A stretch of 50,999 bases of DNA from Acinetobacter ursingii DSM 16037 = CIP 107286 (GCF_000368825.1 NZ_KB849713.1:1675-52673); one strand, 5' to 3'. Positions 8,897-17,524 are shown, counted from the stretch's first letter. Program-made: numbers and translations. The notes: generated by a model from the letters alone, not told the origin.

Positions 8897-8923
8897 AATT
8901 CGTATAAGAGATTTATGTTAAAT
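8897..8923 (+). other. pdif-like XerC/XerD site (short spacer)
   Basis: The XerC-like half AATTCGTATAA, a 5-nt spacer GAGAT and the XerD half TTATGTTAAAT are present. Both half-sites are near consensus, but the spacer is one base shorter than the usual 6, so the site may be altered or inactive. It points opposite to the site at 4150-4177. Confidence 0.5.
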
Positions 8924-8979
8924 GGATACAGCTTTTGAAAATTTTAACTTTGAATCAGAGATTTCATTTTTAATATGAC

Positions 8980-10051
8980 GCAGATTCAAATCCCAAGTGC
9001 AACACATTTGTAGTCAGTTGAAAAAGTTAGGTGTATTCATAGAATCATTAGACTTTTTCAACTCGCAATTGGAAAGCACACAATGAAGAAATACACCCAA
9101 CTTTCTCAAGATGAAAGATACGAAATTTATGCTACGTTGAAAAGTAAAGGCTCAATCGCCTCCCTTGTTCGGGAGTTAGGACGTTCACGATCAACCATCT
9201 ACCGTGAATTAAAAAGAAATACTGGGCAACGTGGATATAGAGCTCAACAGGCAGCTAAATTTGCAAGTCAAAGACGGTACCGTCCTTCATCATCAATGAC
9301 AGCATTTGCCTTCGCTTATATTGATTATTTGATTGGTTTGGACTGGTCACCAGAACAAATTTCAGGTGCTTTAACACAACGCGGTTGGCTGGATGTACCT
9401 TCACATGAGTGGATTTACCAGTACATTTATCAAGATAAATCAAAAGGCGGTAAACTCCATCTACACTTAAGGCATCAGAAGAAATATCGAAAACGCGGTT
9501 ACAAAAACACGGATCGTAGGGGTCAAATCATTGATAAAACAAGTATTCACTGCCGAGACCAGGTCATTGATCAACGACAACGTTTAGGAGATTTCGAAGG
9601 TGACACGGTGATTGGTAAACATCATAAAGGTGCTTTATTAACCCTTGTTGATCGAAAGAGCCTGTATGTACATATTGTTCATTTAGGATCAACGAGAGCA
9701 TCCTCTCAAACGATTACTTGTGCGTTAGATCGTTTACGAATGAGCCATGCTTATAGTGTGACATTTGATAATGGTAAAGAATTTTCCGAACACAAAAGAA
9801 TTACCGATGCTGGCATAGAGACGTATTTTGCTGATCCTTACAAGTCTATTCAGCGAGCTAGAAATGAAAATACGAATGGTTTAATCCGTCAATATCTGCC
9901 AAAATCATCATCGTTTGATGGCGTGTCAAACGAACAAATAGAGCAGATAGAATTTGCACTCAACCATCGTCCTAGAAAAACACTAGGTTGGTATACACCG
10001 AGTGAAGTTATGGCTGGTTTTTATACTGTTGCACTTGCCGCTTGAATCCGC
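8980..10051 (+). mobile_element. IS30-family element, apparently intact
   Basis: The imperfect terminal repeats are about 25 bp: GCAGATTCAAATCCCAAGTG on the left and GCGGATTCAAGCGGCAAGTG on the right (minus strand). It contains one full transposase gene. A 13-bp tip of its right end also sits at 6211-6223. A degraded relative lies at 37083-37475. Confidence 0.85.
9083..10045 (+). CDS. IS30-family transposase
   Basis: This 320-aa DDE transposase has the N-terminal HTH region typical of IS30 (TQLSQDERYEIYATLKSKGS, then VRELGRSRSTIYRELKRN, about residues 4-45). The catalytic core contains DFEGDTVIGK (first D), VTFDNGKEFSEH (second D) and NENTNGLIRQYLP (E), ending with FALNHRPRKTLGWYTPSEV. The length is normal and there is no stop or frameshift, so it is probably active. 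It lies between vapBC and the second copy of the 141-aa gene. Confidence 0.95.
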   Translation: MKKYTQLSQDERYEIYATLKSKGSIASLVRELGRSRSTIYRELKRNTGQRGYRAQQAAKFASQRRYRPSSSMTAFAFAYIDYLIGLDWSPEQISGALTQRGWLDVPSHEWIYQYIYQDKSKGGKLHLHLRHQKKYRKRGYKNTDRRGQIIDKTSIHCRDQVIDQRQRLGDFEGDTVIGKHHKGALLTLVDRKSLYVHIVHLGSTRASSQTITCALDRLRMSHAYSVTFDNGKEFSEHKRITDAGIETYFADPYKSIQRARNENTNGLIRQYLPKSSSFDGVSNEQIEQIEFALNHRPRKTLGWYTPSEVMAGFYTVALAA

Positions 10052-10100
10052 CTGATAAAAACCAAAGGATAAAGAAAATTTTGATTTAGGTATGTCATAA

Positions 10101-10526
10101 GTGAATTTTTCAGGTGATGTAGAGGTTTTTTTATCTTGTCTTGGAACTAAAGAGTCAAGTTCAGATATTTTGAAAGCAGTTATTCTTGTTGCAAGTGAGT
10201 TTGACTCATTAGAGACTAATTTTGGTGGAGAAAAGCTATCCTATTGGCAATTTTTTAAGAGAGGTATTACGTTCAGGTTTAATGAACATCAGATACTAGA
10301 TACCATTTTCATCTACGTCAAAGAGAATGAAGAATATTACCCATACCCATTTTTAGAAAATCTGATCACAGGTATTAATCACAAAAGTACGATGCAATCT
10401 GTAGCTAATTTATTTGGAACCCCCGAAAGAGAAAGTAACAGTTGGCTTAAATACAAAATATTTGATAATTATTTACATTTTGAGTTTCATAATTCATTAG
10501 AATTGAAACAAATTACAATGGGATAA
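10101..10526 (+). CDS. Unknown 141-aa protein, inverted duplicate B
   Basis: Translation is identical to the gene at 5736-6161, again with a GTG start. The 50 bp between the IS30 end and the start codon are shared with the other copy, so any native promoter there is duplicated too. The function is not recognised. Its terminator follows at 10572-10599. Confidence 0.6.
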   Translation: MNFSGDVEVFLSCLGTKESSSDILKAVILVASEFDSLETNFGGEKLSYWQFFKRGITFRFNEHQILDTIFIYVKENEEYYPYPFLENLITGINHKSTMQSVANLFGTPERESNSWLKYKIFDNYLHFEFHNSLELKQITMG

Positions 10527-10571
10527 TATTAATACCATGTTATTAATTTTTATGTATTTTTTTAAATTTAA

Positions 10572-10599
10572 ACCCTAGATTTGAGTCTAGGATTTTTTA
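10572..10599 (+). terminator. Terminator of 141-aa gene, duplicate B
   Basis: Mirror of 5663-5690: stem CCTAGA/TCTAGG followed by ATTTTTTAT, ending at the ISNCY copy 3 boundary. Confidence 0.6.
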
Positions 10600-12060
10600 T
10601 GTTATTCACCAATTAAAATGTCTATGCGATAAACCATTTAAAATGTCCTGTTTTTAACTGCAAGAGTCAAGCACAGGATTTAAATTTCTTTGTTCAATAA
10701 CAGCTTTCTGAGCTTTACGACTTGGCATACTCTTCTTGAGACGGGAACGTTTATTCTGTTTTTCCAACTCTTCATGCTGTTGCTGGATATGAGCCAGGAC
10801 TGAACCTAACCGTTTATTCTCAACAATCTCATTTTGCTGCAGCCCAGCCAATTTATTGAAGATGCTGTAGTTGAGCTTTCGTCCTTCATGCATGAGGGCC
10901 AAAGTGCCATCTGGATACTCTAGAATTGAAATGTATTGCCCAGCAAGCTTATGATTCAGCTCTGTCGGTTCAAGTATATAAATACATTTATCATACGTGA
11001 TGGTTAGGTTCTTCGTGACCTTACGCGGTTCCTGCCAGGTAAAAATATCATCCAGTTCAAGATTAGATTCGGTTAGGGGTAGATGTAAATTCTTCGAGTT
11101 TCTCGCACACTTGGCAAATTTCTGATTGAAGTGCTCAATGAAGCAGGGTAGCCATGCATTGGCTTCGGCAATTGAACTGATGCCTTCCAAACGCATCTCC
11201 TTGATCAACCGGTCTTGAAGGGTTCTATTCGCGCGTTCTACGCGACCTTTAGCCTGTGGTGAGTTGGCAAAGATAATATCAATGTTTAACTCATTCAGAA
11301 TCCGGCCAAATTGCGTGATCTGGCTGTTTAGGCTAGATTTTTGGTTCACTCGGAAGACCTAATGTTTGTCGCTATAAAAGGCCAGATGTTTGCCGTATTG
11401 TTCAATGTAGGCTCGGGTTGAAAGCATATAGTCAAAGGTCGTTTCGGCCTCACAAAAGCGCAGATGCAACAGCTTTCCAGTAGCATCATCGATATAAACC
11501 AGCAAGCAGCACTTAGCAGCGCGTCCTTCGAACCAGTCATGATATGAGCCATCAATCTGGATTAGCTCACCGAAGCAATCACGGTTATAGTGTGGCTGAT
11601 ATGGACGTTTAAGGCGCTTGGATCGAGGAATCCAGAGGTCATTTGCCGTCATCCAGCGCCGAAGCGTTTCTACCGGGATATCTAGGGCAAACATGCTGCT
11701 GAGCTTCTCATGAGCCAAGGTGGGTCCAAATCCAAGCAGATGTTCAGAAATAATAGAAAAAATTTCGATTTTAATAAATCATCATGGCGACGATGACCTG
11801 GTTGACCACGACTGGCATGTATCAGGCCTGAAACACCATCTTGCTTTAGCTTGTGCAATAATCGGGTTATTTGACGGGTTGAAAGATTAAGAATTTCTGC
11901 AGCACGGACTTGTGTAATACGATGATCTCGAACGTCTTGCAGAACAGCAAGACGTTGAATTTCTTTGTCAGACATAGTGATCAGCATCTATATTTCATAT
12001 CCAGTCCATGATGTTTAAGCCATCATAAACTAGACATTTTTATTGGTGAGAATATAGACA
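10600..12060 (-). mobile_element. ISNCY-family (IS1202-like) element, copy 3
   Basis: 1461 bp, inverted relative to copies 1 and 2. Its transposase-distal flank matches copy 1 (taaaa) and its proximal flank matches copy 2 (agaaa), so it is a junction mosaic, as expected from recombination between copies. Confidence 0.8.
10654..11987 (-). pseudogene. ISNCY transposase, frameshift plus internal stop (copy 3)
   Basis: Identical in content to the other two copies, with the six-base homopolymer shift at 11757-11762 and the internal TAG at 11359-11361. Confidence 0.8.
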
Positions 12061-12106
12061 TTTCTATTTTGGGCTTACACTTAGTTGCATATTCCTGCAT
12101 AAACAT

Positions 12107-12143
12107 ACCACCCATTCTTGTTCGTAACGTACCAGTCGTTCCT
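12107..12143 (+). repeat. 37-bp inverted repeat flanking the RHH-hicAB module, left
   Basis: The repeat begins ACCACCCATTCTTGTTCGTA and matches the complement of 13275-13311 at 33 of 37 positions. It lies 17 bp upstream of the first gene of the module. Confidence 0.65.
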
Positions 12144-12160
12144 TTCGTAATGAGCCGAAA

Positions 12161-12592
12161 ATGAATAAACCACAAACATTAGATACACAATTTAAACTTA
12201 GATTACCAACAACATTAAAGTTAAAAATTGAAAATGAAGCTCAAGGCTTGAAACGATCTATGAATGCTGAAATTGTGGCACGATTAGAAAATAGCTTTAA
12301 CTTTAAAAAATTAGACAATAATAGTGTATTGAACCAATATCAACTTATTGATCGCAAGAAAGAACTATCAAATCGCTTAACTAAAGCAATAGAGTTGTTT
12401 AATTCATTACAGGTAAAAGAAATTAAATATACACACATTGCTGAACAACTAGGATATGAAACTGCTGAACCTGTATTAGATTGGATACAAGGTAAACATG
12501 AACCATCTTTCCATCAACTTCGAGAAATAGCAGAGTATCTAAAGGTTAATCCGTCTTGGCTTGTACATGGTGATGGTGAAATCAGCACTTGA
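12161..12592 (+). CDS. Arc-type ribbon-helix-helix regulator
   Basis: This 143-aa protein has an N-terminal Arc-like ribbon-helix-helix (FKLRLPTTLKLKIENEAQGL, then KRSMNAEIVARLENSF, about residues 11-48). Its C-terminal half resembles a small Cro-type helix-turn-helix (HIAEQLGYETAEPVLDWIQG, then PSFHQLREIAEYLKVNPSWL). Such proteins are phage- or plasmid-style repressors. It sits 53 bp upstream of hicA on the same strand, so it may regulate or belong to the module. The target is unknown. The ATG at 12161 follows a weak GAG-type ribosome-binding site. Confidence 0.75.
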   Translation: MNKPQTLDTQFKLRLPTTLKLKIENEAQGLKRSMNAEIVARLENSFNFKKLDNNSVLNQYQLIDRKKELSNRLTKAIELFNSLQVKEIKYTHIAEQLGYETAEPVLDWIQGKHEPSFHQLREIAEYLKVNPSWLVHGDGEIST

Positions 12593-12645
12593 ATAATAGT
12601 ACCATTATAGATACTATTTAGAGATTGGAATTATTGGGCATATTA

Positions 12646-12891
12646 ATGGCTAATATTGATCAACTCATAGAGCAAATGCGGAATAATCCAAAAAATATTC
12701 GTTTTGTGGATTTAATCAAGGTTTGCAAACAGTATTTTGGTGAGCCAAGACAAACAGGTGGTAGTCACACCGTATTTAAAACACCGTGGCAAGGCGATCC
12801 TCGTATAAACCTTCAAGATGATGGTGGGAAAGCTAAACCATACCAAGTGAAGCAAGTTTTGGCTGCACTCGATAAACTTAACGTATTGTGA
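12646..12891 (+). CDS. hicA: HicA-type toxin (mRNA interferase)
   Basis: This 81-aa protein has the double-stranded RNA-binding-like HicA fold with the family signature around the catalytic histidine, GGSHTVFKTPW, and the C-terminal KPYQVKQVLAAL. HicA toxins cleave mRNA independently of ribosomes. The ATG at 12646 is preferred over an upstream TTG because it gives the normal family length. It precedes hicB by 8 nt, the usual toxin-first order of hicAB. Confidence 0.85.
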   Translation: MANIDQLIEQMRNNPKNIRFVDLIKVCKQYFGEPRQTGGSHTVFKTPWQGDPRINLQDDGGKAKPYQVKQVLAALDKLNVL

Positions 12892-12899
12892 GGTGGAAA

Positions 12900-13223
12900 A
12901 TGGATAGTAAGCAATATACTTACCGTGTTATGTGGTCAGCAGAAGATAATGAATACGTTGGACAATGTGCTGAATTTCCATCATTATCTTGGCTTGATGC
13001 AGATCAATCTAAAGCATTTTCAGGTATTGTTAATGTTGTTGCTGAGGTTGTAGCCGATATGATCAGTAATAATGAAAAAGTACCAGTGCCACTTTCAGAG
13101 AAGAAATATAGTGGTCGTTTTGCTGTACGTGTTCCATCAATGGTTCATCAAAAACTAGCATTAGAAGCAGCAGAACGTGGTGTAAGTATGAATCGTTTAG
13201 TATCCGCAAAATTAGCTATGTAA
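12900..13223 (+). CDS. hicB: HicB-type antitoxin
   Basis: This 107-aa antitoxin has an N-terminal partial RNase-H-like HicB domain (YRVMWSAEDNEYVGQCAEFP, about residues 7-26) and a C-terminal ribbon-helix-helix segment (RFAVRVPSMVHQKLALEAAE, then GVSMNRLVSAKL) for DNA binding and autoregulation. The ATG at 12900 has an AGGTGG ribosome-binding site; a GTG at 12888 is in frame but poorly placed. With hicA it forms a type II stability module enclosed by 37-bp inverted repeats. Confidence 0.85.
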   Translation: MDSKQYTYRVMWSAEDNEYVGQCAEFPSLSWLDADQSKAFSGIVNVVAEVVADMISNNEKVPVPLSEKKYSGRFAVRVPSMVHQKLALEAAERGVSMNRLVSAKLAM

Positions 13224-13274
13224 CCAGTTAAAAGGATATGAGATTTTGTCTCATATCCAAGTGGTTCAAGAAAT

Positions 13275-13311
13275 AGGAATGACTGGTATGTTACGAACAG
13301 GAATAGGTGGT
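13275..13311 (-). repeat. 37-bp inverted repeat flanking the RHH-hicAB module, right
   Basis: Inverted partner of 12107-12143, with four mismatches. It lies 52 bp after the hicB stop and 26 bp before the IS256 end. Confidence 0.65.
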
Positions 13312-13337
13312 CGTTTTATCCAGTATTTTGCACGGTA

Positions 13338-14628
13338 GTGTTCAAAAAACTGTGTCATTTCCTTAAACTGTTAAAAACAGGAATGATGCATTATGGCAAC
13401 TACATTTGATTTTGAAACAGCCTTAAAGCAACTCCAGTCAGGACAAGCACTGACTGGAGAAAATGGCATACTCACCCCTTTAATTAAACAACTGACCGAA
13501 GCTGCTCTTGAAGCAGAAATCGAGAATTACATTGAAGCGAATCCGAAACAAGGTAATCGCCGCAATGGCTATACTCGCAAGACCGTAAAATCTACATCAG
13601 GTTCATTTGAGCTTGAAACCCCTAGAGATCGAAATGGTGAATTTGAGCCACAGTTAGTTAAAAAGAACCAGACCAAATTATCAGAAGAAATTGACAATAA
13701 AATCATATCACTCTATGCACTTGGTATGAGCTATCGTGATATTCAAAAGCATGTTGCTGATATGTATGGATTGGAGATTTCAGATGGTGCTATCACCAAT
13801 ATTACAGATAAGCTCCTCCCTCAGTTACAAGCATGGAAACAACGCCCACTCGATACAATTTATCCCTTTGTTTGGTTAGATGCCATACATTACAAAGTGA
13901 AGGATAAAGGTGTTTATGTGAGCAAAGCGATCTATACCATTTTAGCTTTAAATGTTGAAGGTAAGAAGGAACTACTCGGCTTGCATTTATCGGAAAGCGA
14001 AGGGGCGAACCATTGGCTTAGTGTACTGACAGACCTACAAAATCGTGGTGTTCAGGATATTCTGATTGCCTGTGTAGATGGACTAAAAGGTTTCCCCGAA
14101 GCCATAGCAGCGATTTACCCTCAAACAGAAATACAACTGTGTATCGTTCATCAAATCCGTAATTCCTTACGCTATGTTGCCAGTAAAGATCAGAAGCCAT
14201 TTATGGCTGATTTAAAGCCAATTTACCGTGCTGATACCAAAGGAGCGGCAGAAGTAGCACTGGATGAGCTAGAAGCAAAATGGGGCGAAAAATATGGTGT
14301 GGTCATTCAGTCGTGGCGTACCAAATGGCATCTACTATCCGCCTATGTCAAATATCCTAAAGCGATTAGGAAGCCGATTTACACCACCAATGCCGTTGAA
14401 GCCGTACATCGTCAATTCCGTAAACTAACCAAAACCAAAGGAGCTTTCCCCAATGAGGATAGTCTGATGAAATTACTGTATATTGGTATTCAACAGGCAT
14501 CAGAAAAATGGACAATGCCTATTCAGGAATGGGGACAAACGATTACTCAATTATCCATTTACTTTGAAGGTCGATTAGATGATATAATTAAAATCTAGTC
14601 AAATTTACTGACACAGAATTTTGAACGC
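13338..14628 (+). mobile_element. IS256-family element
   Basis: Imperfect terminal repeats are GTGTTCAAAAAACTGTGTCA on the left and GCGTTCAAAATTCTGTGTCA on the right (minus strand). No matching 8-bp flank is seen (gcacggta against cctctctg), so one side has been replaced after insertion. Confidence 0.85.
13393..14598 (+). CDS. IS256-family (MULE-related) transposase
   Basis: This 401-aa DDE transposase has the family pattern: an N-terminal helical region with GRRNGYTRKT-like RRNGYTRK (about residue 57), PRDRNGEFEP, the YALGMSYRDIQKHV HTH-like segment, the catalytic VWLDAIHYKVKD (D), a CVDGLKGFPEAI (D) and the C-terminal TTNAVEAVHRQFRKLTKTKG (E). It is full length with no lesions and probably active. 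It is inserted between the hicAB module and an IS3 remnant. Confidence 0.95.
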   Translation: MATTFDFETALKQLQSGQALTGENGILTPLIKQLTEAALEAEIENYIEANPKQGNRRNGYTRKTVKSTSGSFELETPRDRNGEFEPQLVKKNQTKLSEEIDNKIISLYALGMSYRDIQKHVADMYGLEISDGAITNITDKLLPQLQAWKQRPLDTIYPFVWLDAIHYKVKDKGVYVSKAIYTILALNVEGKKELLGLHLSESEGANHWLSVLTDLQNRGVQDILIACVDGLKGFPEAIAAIYPQTEIQLCIVHQIRNSLRYVASKDQKPFMADLKPIYRADTKGAAEVALDELEAKWGEKYGVVIQSWRTKWHLLSAYVKYPKAIRKPIYTTNAVEAVHRQFRKLTKTKGAFPNEDSLMKLLYIGIQQASEKWTMPIQEWGQTITQLSIYFEGRLDDIIKI

Positions 14629-14760
14629 CCTCTCTGGACAAAATGACCCCAGATGAGTTTTACTATGACCAGCTACCACAACAAAATAAGGTAGCTTAAC
14701 TAGAGCAGAATATCACTTATAAATAAGCTTTTAGTTGTTCAAACATGTGGGACCACCTCT
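14629..14760 (+). mobile_element. IS3-family remnant (orfB tail and right end)
   Basis: The orfB C-terminus reads MTPDEFYYDQLPQQNKVA and stops at 14699. A terminal repeat follows that ends CCACCTCT at 14760. This end matches, as an inverted partner, the left end of the IS3 fragment at 37822-38448. The remainder of 14761-14979 is the AT-rich promoter region of the aminotransferase. Confidence 0.75.
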
Positions 14761-14865
14761 CTTCTTTAGCGAATTCATTTAAAGGCTATTTATTCACTTT
14801 TCATAATAAAAGTGCTCAGATAGATATCCTATCACTCGTATTGTGAAGAAATTATCTTATAAGAT

Positions 14866-14902
14866 TTGACTTCAAAAATTACATATCGCGCTCTAAAGTC
14901 AA
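14866..14902. promoter_or_regulatory. Operator-like site upstream of the aminotransferase
   Basis: TTGACTTCAA at 14866 and GTCAAGT at 14898 form TTGAC-N27-GTCAA. The same two half-sites with the same 27-nt spacing occur at 18610-18646, between the kinase and porin genes. The AraC regulator encoded between the two sites is the obvious candidate to bind both. Confidence 0.5.
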
Positions 14903-14979
14903 GTCTTTAAAATGAGCAGTGTGCAATATAAAAATCATTCAAATGCACTAAAAAACAGTTTGTGAGAGAGGAATAGTAG

Positions 14980-16323
14980 ATGAATACGCGATCTACCATT
15001 ATGGATACCAATAGCTTCCGTGCCGAGCATGCGAGTGCACTAGATTCTGAAACCCGAAAACTGACCGATCGACGTAGCCAAAATTTAGGTGAATCTTACC
15101 GCTTGTTTTATCGAAACCCAGTGCATCTTGTAAAAGGGCAAGGACAATACCTTTGGGATGCTGCAGGCAATCAATACTTGGATGCTTATAACAATGTCGC
15201 TAGTATAGGACATTGCCATCCTGCGGTAATCAATGCCGTAAATGAACAAATGCAAATGTTGAATACACATACTCGTTATTTACATGAGCGCATTTTAGAT
15301 TATACCGACGAACTTTTAGCGACCACACCGACTGAAATTAACAAAGCCATGTATATGTGTACGGGTTCTGAGGCGAATGATTTGGCCATTCGTATTGCCC
15401 GTGAATACAGTGGTGGTACGGGTATTATTGTGTCGCAAGAAGCCTATCATGGTACTAGTGATCTTACTTCGGGCTGTTCGCCTGCGCTTGGTACAGGACA
15501 GACCTTAGCTGCTACAACTCGTTTGGTGGCAGCACCTGATCAATATCGTTTTGAGGGTGAAGATTTAGGTGACTGGTTCGCCGCGCAAATTCAAGCACAA
15601 ATTGATGATATGAATGCCAATGGCATCAAGTTTGCAGGCTTCTTAGCCGATTCCATTTTTTCATCAGACGGGGTAATACCAAATCCTATTGGTTTCCTGA
15701 AAAAAGCAGTGGATGTAGTGCATGCCAATGGTGGTATTTTCATTGCTGATGAAGTACAGCCTGGTTTTGCTCGTACAGGCGATTCTTTTTGGGGTTTTGG
15801 GCGTCATGGTGTGGTGCCCGACATCATTACCACAGGCAAGCCGATGGGCAATGGTATTCCAGTATCAGGTTTACTCGCGAAAGATCATGTGTTGTCTGCG
15901 TTTAGTCAAAAAATCCCTTATTTCAATACCTTTGGGGGGAATCCTGTGGCGATGGCAGCGGCGCAGGCCGTGCTGAAAACTATTCAAGAAGAAGAGTTAC
16001 AAGCCCATAGTCAGCGCCTTGGTGGTCTACTTTTGACAGAATTGCGTAAGCTGATGGAAAAGTATGACTGTGTTGGTGATGTGCGTGGTGCTGGTTTATT
16101 TATTGGTTTCGAATTGGTACAAGATCGTTTCACCAAAATGCCTGATAAAGCTCTGGCACTGGATTTGATTGAAGAATTGCGTAATACGCATCGTGTGCTG
16201 ACCTCTGTTGCGGGACCATATGGCAATGTCTTGAAGTTACGTCCACCATTGGTGTTCCAAGAAAAGGATATTGATTGGTTGGTTGGAGCATTGGATCAAG
16301 CCTTAAGTAAACTGCAAAAATAA
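14980..16323 (+). CDS. Class-III PLP-dependent aminotransferase / possible phospho-lyase
   Basis: This 447-aa fold-type I enzyme carries the PLP lysine K287 (ITTGKPMGNG), the pyridine-binding D257 (FIADEVQPGFARTG) and the phosphate-binding CTGSEAND (about 127-134). It belongs to the class-III group that includes AGXT2 and the ethanolamine-phosphate and phosphohydroxylysine phospho-lyases. Its partner nearby is a kinase of the APH fold; kinase plus class-III phospho-lyase is the known pairing for degrading hydroxylysine, ethanolamine or aminopropanol type compounds. The exact substrate is not shown by sequence. The start at 14980 follows GAGAGG. A terminator follows at 16345. Confidence 0.85.
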   Translation: MNTRSTIMDTNSFRAEHASALDSETRKLTDRRSQNLGESYRLFYRNPVHLVKGQGQYLWDAAGNQYLDAYNNVASIGHCHPAVINAVNEQMQMLNTHTRYLHERILDYTDELLATTPTEINKAMYMCTGSEANDLAIRIAREYSGGTGIIVSQEAYHGTSDLTSGCSPALGTGQTLAATTRLVAAPDQYRFEGEDLGDWFAAQIQAQIDDMNANGIKFAGFLADSIFSSDGVIPNPIGFLKKAVDVVHANGGIFIADEVQPGFARTGDSFWGFGRHGVVPDIITTGKPMGNGIPVSGLLAKDHVLSAFSQKIPYFNTFGGNPVAMAAAQAVLKTIQEEELQAHSQRLGGLLLTELRKLMEKYDCVGDVRGAGLFIGFELVQDRFTKMPDKALALDLIEELRNTHRVLTSVAGPYGNVLKLRPPLVFQEKDIDWLVGALDQALSKLQK

Positions 16324-16344
16324 ACTTAAATGTCATACATATTT

Positions 16345-16376
16345 AACCCCGCTCAATGAGCGGGGTTTCTTTTTTA
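16345..16376. terminator. Bidirectional terminator
   Basis: AACCCCGCTCA/TGAGCGGGGTT with a 1-nt loop and a T run. It lies between the convergent aminotransferase and AraC genes. Confidence 0.85.
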
Positions 16377-16391
16377 TTGATGTCTTACCAC

Positions 16392-17426
16392 TTAATGTCG
16401 TAATTGGCGTGGTGTACAGCCAAACCAACGCTTGAATGCACGGGAAAAGGCACTGACTTCGGAATAGCCTAATAAAAATGCTACTTCAGAAATCGGTAAA
16501 TTCTTCTGTTGAATATAGTGTTTGGCCAGTTCATAACGAACTTGATCAATTAGTTGAGTAAAGGTGATGTCGTGTGATTTTAAGCGCCGTGATAAGGTAC
16601 ATGGACTCATATGTAAATCTAGTGCAACTTTTTCCAAGTTGGGTTCACCATGAATCAAATCTTGCTGAATGTGTGCACGGACTTGATTGGTTAAACTTTG
16701 TGACTGCGATTGCGTATTCAGAATTTTTAAAGTGTCGAGCATCATGGTGAGCAGCAACGGGTCCGACTGTGGCATTGCGGTTTTAAGGTCTGATTTGGCA
16801 ATCAAAATTGAATTGAATGGCTGATCAAAAAACACTGATGCATTAAACAGTTTACTGTGTTCTTGCCAAAACTCGGGACGTGGGTGTTCAAAATGAATTT
16901 CGCGTGGTGAATAGTGTGTGCCCAAGACTTCACGAATTACATTCATAAACATGCCCACTGTGAGTTCGGCATCTTGTCGTCGCGATAAAATTGCACCATG
17001 CTGGACTTGGTAGTCGAAACGATAGGCATCATTGACTTCAACCATACGGCATAAAGTATCTTTTTGATGCAGATTAAAATGTGAGGTCATGTTCTTTAAT
17101 GCATCTTCCAGCGATGCTGAACATAAACCAATATAGCCAATCAGTCCTAAAGCTTTGGGATGAAATTGCTGTCCATAATGCAGTCCGAAATTATCGCAAT
17201 GTGATAGTTTTGCGGATTGTTCCAAGACTTCGCAATAATTGGTGAGTTGCAAACTGAGGGTGGGGCTGAGCAATAATTCAGGATTAATACCACTGATCCC
17301 AAAAATGCGATCGACATCGGCACCTTTATGCAGAATAAAGTCACTTAGGCCTGTCGCGGCAGCTGATAAAATGCCTTGGTTGCTGATGTCTTGAGCGTTG
17401 ATGGAGAGAGGATTAAATTGAATCAT
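16392..17426 (-). CDS. AraC-family regulator of the aminotransferase/kinase island
   Basis: This 344-aa protein has an N-terminal arabinose-binding-like domain of the PF12625 kind (about residues 20-200) and a C-terminal double helix-turn-helix (about 245-344: LEKVALDLHMSPCTLSRRLK and ISEVAFLLGYSEVSAFSRAF, ending FGCTPRQLRH). It lies between the aminotransferase and the kinase and is likely to control them; both promoters carry the same TTGAC-N27-GTCAA pattern. No copy of that site is seen in front of the regulator itself. The probable inducer is the pathway substrate (inference). Confidence 0.88.
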   Translation of the reverse strand: MIQFNPLSINAQDISNQGILSAAATGLSDFILHKGADVDRIFGISGINPELLLSPTLSLQLTNYCEVLEQSAKLSHCDNFGLHYGQQFHPKALGLIGYIGLCSASLEDALKNMTSHFNLHQKDTLCRMVEVNDAYRFDYQVQHGAILSRRQDAELTVGMFMNVIREVLGTHYSPREIHFEHPRPEFWQEHSKLFNASVFFDQPFNSILIAKSDLKTAMPQSDPLLLTMMLDTLKILNTQSQSQSLTNQVRAHIQQDLIHGEPNLEKVALDLHMSPCTLSRRLKSHDITFTQLIDQVRYELAKHYIQQKNLPISEVAFLLGYSEVSAFSRAFKRWFGCTPRQLRH

Positions 17427-17524
17427 GCATAGCCTCTTTTAATACAGAACCGTTATTGTTCTAAATTAAGCAAGAGCTATGCCATTCAATGCTTTACGGT
17501 TTGCTTCTGCCTACAGGTATTTTT

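Larger units (their letters stand above)
10039..12063 (-). repeat. 2025-bp inverted repeat, right arm
   Basis: Mirror copy of 4199-6223. It contains the forward 141-aa gene and ISNCY copy 3, and begins inside the right terminal repeat of the IS30 element. The 3.8 kb between the arms holds ISNCY copy 2, vapBC and IS30. Confidence 0.85.

Noticed and set aside
15722..16336. Open frames overlapping the aminotransferase on other frames or strand
   Set aside because: They are shadows of a well-supported gene with no family features of their own.
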